A stretch of DNA of 11,997 bases from Mariprofundus sp. GTDB lineage: Bacteria; Pseudomonadota; Zetaproteobacteria; Mariprofundales; Mariprofundaceae. The notes under the pieces were generated by a model. It was not told the DNA's origin. It saw nothing but the letters and a program-made list of their open reading frames with translations, and ran no database searches. The stretch covers positions 1 to 11,997 of the forward strand of contig JAJFLF010000281.1 of assembly GCA_021772845.1 (NCBI GenBank), in the 5' to 3' direction. Position numbers and translations under genes: made by a program. This document shows positions 1 through 5,089 of the stretch, piece by piece. Position 1 is the stretch's first letter. Each line of letters opens with the position of its first letter.

Positions 1-699
1 GGTCAGCCATTCAGGCGTCAGGGTATCATCATCACGAGACTGGGTGATGGCCGTATAGATCTGCCGATCTCCATCCAACACGCCCACCAGTAGCTCATGG
101 GTGAATTCTATGAGCATGGTGTTTCCATTGTTGCGTTTTTGGCTGGCATGAAAGAATCCTTTCGTTTCGCCAGCAACATGAAAGGAGAACCACTGTTCTT
201 CTTTACCATGCTTGGCTAATGACTTGATGCTGGCCTTCCCCATGCCAAAAGAGATATTGCTTAGCCCGTTGAGCTTAGCCTCGTTTTCCAGTTCTGGAGT
301 CAGCGACGTGTAGCTGGTGATCAAGCCGCCGTTGCTGCCGACGGTCACCAATACCTTCGCTCCCTTCTGGGGGTAGTAGTAAATGGTGCCGCCCACGCCT
401 GGCTCCTGCCAGGAATGGTCAACGGAATAACAAATACCGGTAAAGCTTTGGGGGGCATTTTTATCCAAGATGCGTTCCAACTTGAAAGTTACGCGCTTGC
501 GGGTGGAGCGTTTGCTCTCCTCCAGTATCTCGATCTGTTCAACGACAGCGATTGCCTTGATCTCGGAAGCACGAGCCGCTTCGTCATAATGTTTTGCAGG
601 CATAACGGCTTGGGAGGGTGTAACCGCAACGCATTGAAGAATTGTGATGCATGCGAGATATAGGAGGATGGAAAAAAACTTATTTTCGCGAACCATCAT
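1..699 (-). CDS. Secreted protein of unknown function, 3' end beyond the left edge
   Basis: The minus strand is open from an ATG at 699 to the left edge: 233 codons without a stop. The start is supported by GGAGAA at 710-705, five bases upstream. The N-terminus has a charged stretch, a hydrophobic core at about residues 8-26 and a likely signal peptidase I site after SQA (residue 31), so the protein is probably exported. A Cys at residue 23 sits in ILQC, a poor lipobox, so a lipoprotein is less likely. The mature part looks like a soluble beta-rich domain and includes a YYYPQKG stretch. I recognise no family. The gene starts 32 bases after the 97-codon remainder of the Sel1 gene and is probably co-transcribed with it. 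That suggests a shared envelope role, but this is only inference. Confidence 0.75.
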   Translation of the reverse strand, partial: MMVRENKFFSILLYLACITILQCVAVTPSQAVMPAKHYDEAARASEIKAIAVVEQIEILEESKRSTRKRVTFKLERILDKNAPQSFTGICYSVDHSWQEPGVGGTIYYYPQKGAKVLVTVGSNGGLITSYTSLTPELENEAKLNGLSNISFGMGKASIKSLAKHGKEEQWFSFHVAGETKGFFHASQKRNNGNTMLIEFTHELLVGVLDGDRQIYTAITQSRDDDTLTPEWLT

Positions 700-731
700 G
701 GATATTCTCCTTTTATGCTGCCGTGGTGATA

Positions 732-1025
732 TCACTTATCAGGGAGAGGCTGCAGACGATCAACGGTCGATTGAGCCTGTTCTTTCAGGGAATCAAACCA
801 GGGCTGCTTTTTCGCCTCTCGTGCGAAACAGTCTTGATAGGCTGTAACGCCCTCCTCTTCATAGCGACGAAAGTCCTCATAGGCCTGCTTGTTCTGACTC
901 TGCGAAGCACGATACTTGGCAAGGACATCAGCACCCTTGGCGCGGGAGATGTCCCATTTACTTTTGCACTGCGGGATATCGGTGATCACTACAGATGCAG
1001 GAGCATAGACCAGACGTATCTGCTT
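732..1025 (-). pseudogene. In-frame C-terminal remainder of the Sel1-repeat gene
   Basis: The 97 codons after the TGA at 1028-1026 continue in exactly the same frame to a TGA at 734-732. The first residues (KQIRLVYAPASV) look like the continuation of the strand-rich segment FVFVV just before the stop. The rest is a charged helical tail with two cysteines (in IPQCKS and YQDCFA). A separate gene could start at GTG 989, giving 85 residues, but it would have no ribosome site and no signal peptide, unlike both its neighbours. I therefore read this piece as the original C-terminus of the Sel1 protein, cut off by a nonsense change (for example CGA to TGA), by a sequencing error, or reached by readthrough. 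Confidence covers its link to the upstream gene, not the cause. Confidence 0.55.
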
Positions 1026-2219
1026 TCACGTTACAACAAAAACAAACATCTCGTTGGGAATGAAGGGGCCAATATCCTGTCCACTGACGCCGAGGAATGC
1101 CTGCGCGAAAGATTGGCCGTCCGCGCACTCAACCGGTACTTCCGCATAGTGCATGATCCCGGCATCCGCATGAAAAACACGCCGATAAAAATCCTCGTCT
1201 TTTGAAATGGCTATTATGGCTTGTGGAAGTTCCGGATGTTCGGACAGGTAGTGCTTAAACAAGCCTTGTGTCGTGACAAATAATGTTTCGTGCTTGGAAT
1301 CGAACCTGAGTCCATCAACCTGGGCGTAGCCGGACTCAGTCTTGAGTGTCAGTAGATTGATATTTCCCTGCCCTGAAAACCCTTCAATCCTGACTGGCCC
1401 CACGATTGTTCTCATTTGTTTTTCCAGTTCGGTTAGGGCAGGCCGCTCATCAACCGGCTGCTCGGATTTTTCAAATTGCCGGATGAGGCCGTCACGCGTT
1501 TCAAGATACGTTTCCTCCAGGCTCAGATGTTTGGCAAGCCATTTTTTATGCAGCACTTCAGCCTGCCTGATCTCATCCTGATTCATCGTTTTGCTCAGTT
1601 TTCGCCTAAATTCAGGACCAAACCCGCCTCCATTTTGGGCGGATAGAGTGAACCACATATAGGCCAGGGGTTTATTAACCTTTACCCCGCGCCCTTCACT
1701 GTAGGTAAGGCCCAATGAAAGTGGCGCATAGGGGTGATTCCTTTCTGCTGCTTGCTGATACCACTGTATGGCCTTGGAATAGCTTTGCGACACTCCCAGC
1801 CCCTTCGAATAGAGGCCCGCAAGCAGATAAGCGCCCTCGGCGTCGCCCTGCTCTGCTGATTTTCTGAACCACTCGGCTGCTTTTTTGTAGTTCTGTTTGA
1901 TACCGCCTCGTGCTTCGATGTAGGCCAGACCCAGGTGATTTTGTGCGCGAGCAAGTCCCTGTAGTGCCGACTTTTTAAACCAGCTCAGGGCCTTATGATG
2001 GTTTTGAGATAAGCCCATTCCCCTGGCATAGAGGTAAGCCAGGTCAAACTGGGCAACCGCATCACCATCCTCAGCATGTTTTTTTGTATCTGAGATAAAG
2101 TTTGTAAGTTTTTGTTGATCATAATGTGCAATTCCACCATCTTCATATGGGCCTGCCGCGAGCTGATGGGATACAGAGAGTAGAAGCGCTGTGAGCAGGA
2201 TAGCGAGAAGATAGTGCAT
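1026..2219 (-). CDS. Secreted Sel1-repeat (TPR-like) protein, reading frame closed by an in-frame TGA
   Basis: From ATG 2219 this encodes 397 residues. A signal peptide is clear: hydrophobic residues 3-17 and a likely cleavage after about residue 22. Four Sel1-type repeats of 36-37 residues follow, at about 52-88, 89-125, 126-161 and 162-198, with the usual A..LG..Y..G.G....KA..W...AA.. pattern. Sel1 repeats form an alpha-solenoid for protein contacts. A charged helical linker at about 205-275 leads to a beta-rich region at about 275-397 that I do not recognise. An upstream in-frame ATG at 2300 would add 27 residues in front of the signal peptide and has no better ribosome site, so 2219 is preferred. 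Neither start has a Shine-Dalgarno sequence. The TGA at 1028-1026 falls within an alternating hydrophobic stretch, and the frame stays open for 97 more codons. The product may therefore be truncated. Partners are unknown. Confidence 0.75.
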   Translation of the reverse strand: MHYLLAILLTALLLSVSHQLAAGPYEDGGIAHYDQQKLTNFISDTKKHAEDGDAVAQFDLAYLYARGMGLSQNHHKALSWFKKSALQGLARAQNHLGLAYIEARGGIKQNYKKAAEWFRKSAEQGDAEGAYLLAGLYSKGLGVSQSYSKAIQWYQQAAERNHPYAPLSLGLTYSEGRGVKVNKPLAYMWFTLSAQNGGGFGPEFRRKLSKTMNQDEIRQAEVLHKKWLAKHLSLEETYLETRDGLIRQFEKSEQPVDERPALTELEKQMRTIVGPVRIEGFSGQGNINLLTLKTESGYAQVDGLRFDSKHETLFVTTQGLFKHYLSEHPELPQAIIAISKDEDFYRRVFHADAGIMHYAEVPVECADGQSFAQAFLGVSGQDIGPFIPNEMFVFVVT

Positions 2220-2225
2220 AGCATG

Positions 2226-2255
2226 ATGATAGCAGAAAAGAGGTGTTTCATCACA
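2226..2255 (-). promoter_or_regulatory. Possible promoter giving a leaderless Sel1 transcript
   Basis: On the minus strand TGTGAT (2255-2250) lies 18 bases from TATCAT (2231-2226). TATCAT is preceded by TGC, an extended -10. Six bases separate the hexamer from the ATG at 2219, so transcription would start about at the start codon. This would explain the missing Shine-Dalgarno sequence. The -35 match is poor. Confidence 0.3.
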
Positions 2256-2307
2256 TGGAACCATGCATCTGTTTGCGATTGATGATTTAAAACGTGACAT
2301 GGATCAA

Positions 2308-2335
2308 TTGTTACGTTCAAATCTCTCGTTACAGT
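2308..2335 (+). promoter_or_regulatory. Candidate sigma70-type promoter for the RNase H gene
   Basis: TTGTTA (2308-2313) is 16 bases from TACAGT (2330-2335), pointing toward the RNase H start at 2404. This would leave a leader of about 60 bases. It sits in the space shared with the leftward Sel1 gene. Identified by eye from hexamer similarity only. Confidence 0.35.
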
Positions 2336-2403
2336 TTTCACACTGAATCACAAATCGAATCATCAAGCGCAATGCTTTCTCCACTATAGAGGTGTTCATC
2401 AAC

Positions 2404-3159
2404 ATGGCTAAAAAGTTTTACGTCGTATGGCAAGGAAGAGAAACTGGTATTTTTAATGATTGGAGTACATGTAAAAAGCAAATTGATGGTTTTGCCGGTG
2501 CCCGCTACAAATCATTTAAAACCCTGGCAGAAGCAGAAGCGGCTTTTGCTGGTCAATCTGTTGCATCGGCCGGTCCCGTGAAAAAGAGAGCATCGAATCA
2601 AACGGTTAAAACATATACGGCAGCTGAAATTGCGGCTATGAAAGTGGATACAAAAATCTTCACCGATGGTGGCTGTGAGCCGAATCCCGGTAAGGCCGGT
2701 TCCTTTGTGGCAGTTTATCGTGATAATCGCATTGCTGAACTTTGGTACGGCCTGTTTAATCCGAATGGGACGAACAACACCGCTGAGCTGAATGCACTGC
2801 ATCAGGCGATGATTATGGCTAAAACTGAGCTTAAAGATGGCAAGTCGGTAGCGATTTTTTGTGACTCTAAATATTCCATTCAATTCATTACCCAGGGGGC
2901 AATCAATTGGGAGAATAGAGGTTGGAAGAAGCAGGGCGGCGAAATCAAAAACCTGGCATTGATCAAAGAGATGTTTGTTTTGCATCAGGCGTTGAAAGAG
3001 AACATTAAAGTGTTGCATGTGAATGGCCATGTCGGTGTTGAAGGCAATGAACTGGCTGACCGCATGTCAATCGTGGCCATTGAGACCAGAGATAGAGAAT
3101 TCAGACGTTATAACAAAAGCATTGATGTTGAAGCTATTCTGGCTCTGAGAGAGGGCTGA
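2404..3159 (+). CDS. rnhA: Ribonuclease HI with N-terminal RNA:DNA hybrid-binding (viroplasmin-type) domain
   Basis: This 251-residue enzyme cuts the RNA strand of RNA:DNA hybrids such as R-loops and leftover primers. Residues 1-52 match the hybrid-binding domain (KKFYVVWQGRETGIF, later YKSF.T..EAE.AF). A variable linker at about 53-83 follows, then the catalytic RNase H fold from about 84. The four acidic active-site residues are visible: D88 in FTDGG, E128 in TAELNA, D154 in FCDSKYS and D219 in ELADRMS, with H209 in NGHVG. This layout is that of RNase H1 enzymes of eukaryotes and some bacteria. The short E. coli RnhA lacks the hybrid-binding domain, so the symbol is by function. ATG 2404 is chosen because AGAGG ends about 11 bases upstream. 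A GTG at 2392 would overlap that site. Confidence 0.92.
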   Translation: MAKKFYVVWQGRETGIFNDWSTCKKQIDGFAGARYKSFKTLAEAEAAFAGQSVASAGPVKKRASNQTVKTYTAAEIAAMKVDTKIFTDGGCEPNPGKAGSFVAVYRDNRIAELWYGLFNPNGTNNTAELNALHQAMIMAKTELKDGKSVAIFCDSKYSIQFITQGAINWENRGWKKQGGEIKNLALIKEMFVLHQALKENIKVLHVNGHVGVEGNELADRMSIVAIETRDREFRRYNKSIDVEAILALREG

Positions 3160-3190
3160 TCGCCGTCCGTCCTCATTTGAACTGTTCTTC

Positions 3191-3208
3191 CATCTGCGTT
3201 TATCTGTG
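3191..3208 (-). repeat. Short dispersed-repeat fragment shared with the comM 3' spacer
   Basis: The minus strand reads CACAGATAAACGCAGATG. It matches 15 of 18 bases of the plus strand at 10256-10273. I recall similar sequence in intergenic regions of many environmental bacteria. Here it lies 31 bases after the RNase H stop. Copy number in the genome is unknown. Confidence 0.45.
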
Positions 3209-3232
3209 CCAAGGTGAATGCCGCTTGCGGTA

Positions 3233-3316
3233 GAGAAAGTACCCTGGGGTGCTGCGGAAGATCAGGTGAATCACGAAGTGAGAGAATATCCCCTGGGGGA
3301 GAAGGTGCCCTGGGCT
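3233..3316 (+). repeat. Three imperfect GAGAA...CCCTGGG copies forming small palindromes
   Basis: Three related stretches begin with GAGAA and carry a CCCTGGG core: 3233-3250, 3282-3300 and 3299-3316. The last two contain near-palindromes, TCCCCTGGGGGA and GCCCTGGGC, set close together. They resemble the GAGAAGGTGCCC-type intergenic repeats I know from other proteobacteria. They occupy the 255-base spacer between the RNase H and thiI genes. The rest of that spacer holds only a weak TTGACT-like -35 at 3338-3343 with no good -10. Confidence 0.4.
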
Positions 3317-3414
3317 AGCATCCGTGGCTGAATATTTTTGACTTTTCTTGCTTAGATTAAGGCGAATGTATTAATCGCTGTAACTTCTGATGCAAGTAAT
3401 TAGGTTGCGCGGCT

Positions 3415-4581
3415 ATGGCTAAGATATTATTTCATTTCGGTGAGCTTTCTCTGAAAGGCAAAAACCGTTCCACGTTCGAGCGCAAGATGGCGAAAAATAT
3501 TAAGCGGGTGATCAAACCGGTGTTAAAACCGAATGGTTTTTACCGCGAGCATGGGCGCATGACAGCCGATGTTGAAGAGATTACCGATGAGTTGCTGGAT
3601 CTGTTGGCGCTGTTGCCGGGTATTCGTAACTTCTCTGTGGTGCATGAGTGTAAACCTGATTTGGAAGCGATACAGGCCGCTGCTAAAGCCGCCGTATTGG
3701 AAGATTTCGGTGAGAATGTCGCAGGTAAACCTTTTCGGGTGAGTAGTAGGCGCAGCAATAAAAGTTTTCCGTTGTCATCACCAGAACTGAATTTTGAGGT
3801 CGGTGGTTATCTTAAGACCAAACTAGAGCTGGCTGTGAATCTCGATAATCCAGAGATCGATGTGCGAGTTGAAGTCGGTGCCAAGTCTGTTTATATCTAT
3901 ACCAAAAAAATCCAGGGTATTGGTGGTCTTCCGGTTGGTACGTCAGGTAAAGGTGTGGTGCTTTTCTCCGGTGGTATCGATTCACCCGTAGCAGCCTATA
4001 CGATGATGAAGCGTGGAATGGAAGTGGTATTGGTTCATCTCTATAACAGCACCATCAACCGTGATTTCGCCAAGATCAAAGATCTGGCTGCTCAGTTGTC
4101 GCGTTATCAGGGCAGAGTAAAACTCTATATGATTGATCTGGAAGAGTTTCAGCGCCATGCGATTGCACATGTGCCAGCTGAATATCGCATGATCATTTAT
4201 AAACGTCAGATGATTCGCTCTGCGGCGCTCATTGCTCGCGAAGAGCGTGGCCAGGCTCTGGTGACTGGTGATTCATTAGGGCAGGTAGCAAGTCAGACAC
4301 TGGCCAATATTCACGCGATTTATGATGCCTCTGATCTGCCTCAATTGCCGCCGCTAATTGGTGCGGATAAAGAAGATATTATCGCTTTGGGACGACGCAT
4401 TGGTACCTATGATATCTCTATTGAAGAGTATTGTGACATCTGTTCCTTCCTGATTGCCAAACATCCGGAGACTGCGGCGAAAAGAGAGAAGGTGGCAGCC
4501 TTTGAAACACTGCTGCCATTGGAAGGGCTGGATTATCCAACGCACACAGTGCTATTTCACTCCGGTCATGAAATCACCTGA
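3415..4581 (+). CDS. thiI: tRNA 4-thiouridine synthase ThiI, short form without rhodanese domain
   Basis: ThiI adenylates U8 of tRNA and transfers sulfur to make 4-thiouridine; in many bacteria it also supplies sulfur for the thiamine thiazole. The protein has 388 residues. An N-terminal ferredoxin-like plus THUMP region spans about 1-165. The PP-loop ATP pyrophosphatase domain follows, with SGGIDSPVAAY at 185-195 and the family motif GDSLGQVASQTL at 285-296. Cysteines at 340 and 343 lie in EEYCDICSFLIAKHP, the region that holds the catalytic cysteine in this family. E. coli ThiI is about 480 residues because of a C-terminal rhodanese domain carrying the persulfide. That domain is absent here, and the next 39 bases before the following gene do not encode it. 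Sulfur must come from another carrier, as in Bacillus-type ThiI. A weak AGG lies about 10 bases before the ATG. Confidence 0.93.
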   Translation: MAKILFHFGELSLKGKNRSTFERKMAKNIKRVIKPVLKPNGFYREHGRMTADVEEITDELLDLLALLPGIRNFSVVHECKPDLEAIQAAAKAAVLEDFGENVAGKPFRVSSRRSNKSFPLSSPELNFEVGGYLKTKLELAVNLDNPEIDVRVEVGAKSVYIYTKKIQGIGGLPVGTSGKGVVLFSGGIDSPVAAYTMMKRGMEVVLVHLYNSTINRDFAKIKDLAAQLSRYQGRVKLYMIDLEEFQRHAIAHVPAEYRMIIYKRQMIRSAALIAREERGQALVTGDSLGQVASQTLANIHAIYDASDLPQLPPLIGADKEDIIALGRRIGTYDISIEEYCDICSFLIAKHPETAAKREKVAAFETLLPLEGLDYPTHTVLFHSGHEIT

Positions 4582-4610
4582 ATGAAATCAGTTGAATGAA
4601 AGAGGGGTGA
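4568..4610 (+). repeat. 14-15 base tandem repeat across the thiI stop codon
   Basis: Three consecutive units begin ATGAAA and end TGA: 4568-4581 (ATGAAATCACCTGA), 4582-4595 (ATGAAATCAGTTGA) and 4596-4610 (ATGAAAGAGGGGTGA). The first contains the last codons and stop of thiI. The third contains the purine-rich stretch that may be the ribosome site of the next gene. This looks like a small local duplication. Confidence 0.5.
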
Positions 4611-4620
4611 GTAGTTAATC

Positions 4621-4887
4621 ATGCAGAAGATGAAGCGCGTGCTTGGCCTGTTCCTGTTCTGGTTATCCTGGATACTGTGGACGTTGATGTTCGTTGTACC
4701 CTTTGTGCTCGATAGCGATGTTGAAACGGTTGCGATTGTTACCACATCGGTATTGGTTGCAGCCGAAGTCAGTTTTATTGTCAGCCTGTTGCTGCTTGGT
4801 AAACCATTTTACCTTGCCATGAAAACACGTGTGAAACGCTTATGGTTAAAATTCAGAGGGAAAAATAGTGTAACAGAAGATGAATGA
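4621..4887 (+). CDS. Small two-helix membrane protein, transporter-suffix-like
   Basis: The protein has 88 residues: a basic N-terminus, a first membrane segment at about 7-30, a short acidic loop (DSDVE), a second membrane segment at about 36-60 containing E49, then a basic cytosolic tail (KTRVKRLWLKFRGK) with an acidic end. The size and layout, including a LLLLGKPFY-like end of the second helix, resemble small proteins annotated as transporter suffix domain proteins, whose role is not established. The resemblance is from memory and is weak. GGTGAG lies 9 bases upstream of ATG 4621. The gene starts 39 bases after thiI, in the same direction, and could be on the same transcript. No transporter gene lies next to it. 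Confidence 0.7.
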   Translation: MQKMKRVLGLFLFWLSWILWTLMFVVPFVLDSDVETVAIVTTSVLVAAEVSFIVSLLLLGKPFYLAMKTRVKRLWLKFRGKNSVTEDE

Positions 4888-4962
4888 TGACGTATTGATC
4901 ATTCATCGTAGATCAACCTGAATAGTTACAGATAGATTTTCCGTTACCTCTTGCGATCGGTC

Positions 4963-4987
4963 ATCCCCGAATGCCTGTATCGGGGAT
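4963..4987. repeat. Perfect 8-bp hairpin of a dispersed intergenic type
   Basis: ATCCCCGA (4963-4970) and TCGGGGAT (4980-4987) form a perfect 8-bp stem with a 9-base loop, flanked by GTC and CCA. I recognise this as like the ATCCCCGA/TCGGGGAT palindromes dispersed between genes in many gammaproteobacteria. It has no T-run, so it is a poor terminator on its own. It lies in the convergent space between the small membrane protein gene and pta. Confidence 0.55.
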
Positions 4988-5008
4988 CCACTCACACATT
5001 AGATTTCC

Positions 5009-5038
5009 CCCAAAGGGCTCTCTCGCCCAAGGGTTTTT
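5009..5038 (+). terminator. Likely rho-independent terminator of the rightward thiI group
   Basis: CCC (5009-5011) can pair with GGG (5031-5033) around an AAA/AA internal loop. Inside it GGGC (5015-5018) pairs with GCCC (5025-5028) around a TCTCTC loop. TTTTT (5034-5038) follows directly. The orientation suits the genes ending at 4887. The same bases can also be read as two direct copies of a CCCAAGGG...TCTCG unit (5009-5025 and 5026-5044). Confidence 0.45.
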
Positions 5039-5089
5039 CTCTCGCTTTGCGATTGCGCTTCATTTAATGCTGATGTGTTGTTACAAACA

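Noticed and set aside
732..989. Independent 85-codon gene starting at GTG 989
   Set aside because: There is no ribosome site, no signal peptide, and the frame is continuous with the upstream Sel1 gene. It is better read as that gene's detached C-terminus.
980..1028. Selenocysteine recoding of the TGA in the Sel1 gene
   Set aside because: GGUCU occurs 15 bases after the TGA, as in some bacterial SECIS loops, but the flanking bases do not form the needed stem. The stop is not in a redox motif, and readthrough would need selenocysteine machinery that is not visible.
651..1205. Rightward 184-codon open frame across the interrupted end of the Sel1 gene
   Set aside because: It runs antisense to the Sel1 protein and its in-frame remainder, has no recognisable family, and its start overlaps the 5' end of the left-edge gene. 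The minus strand has signal peptides and Sel1 repeats that explain the region.
2512..3030. Leftward 172-codon open frame opposite the RNase H gene
   Set aside because: It is the antisense shadow of a gene with all four catalytic residues and has no recognisable domain.
3160..3414. Thiamine (TPP) riboswitch in front of thiI
   Set aside because: The conserved THI-box sequence (CUGAGA with its paired partner) is not seen in a suitable arrangement. The spacer holds repeats instead.
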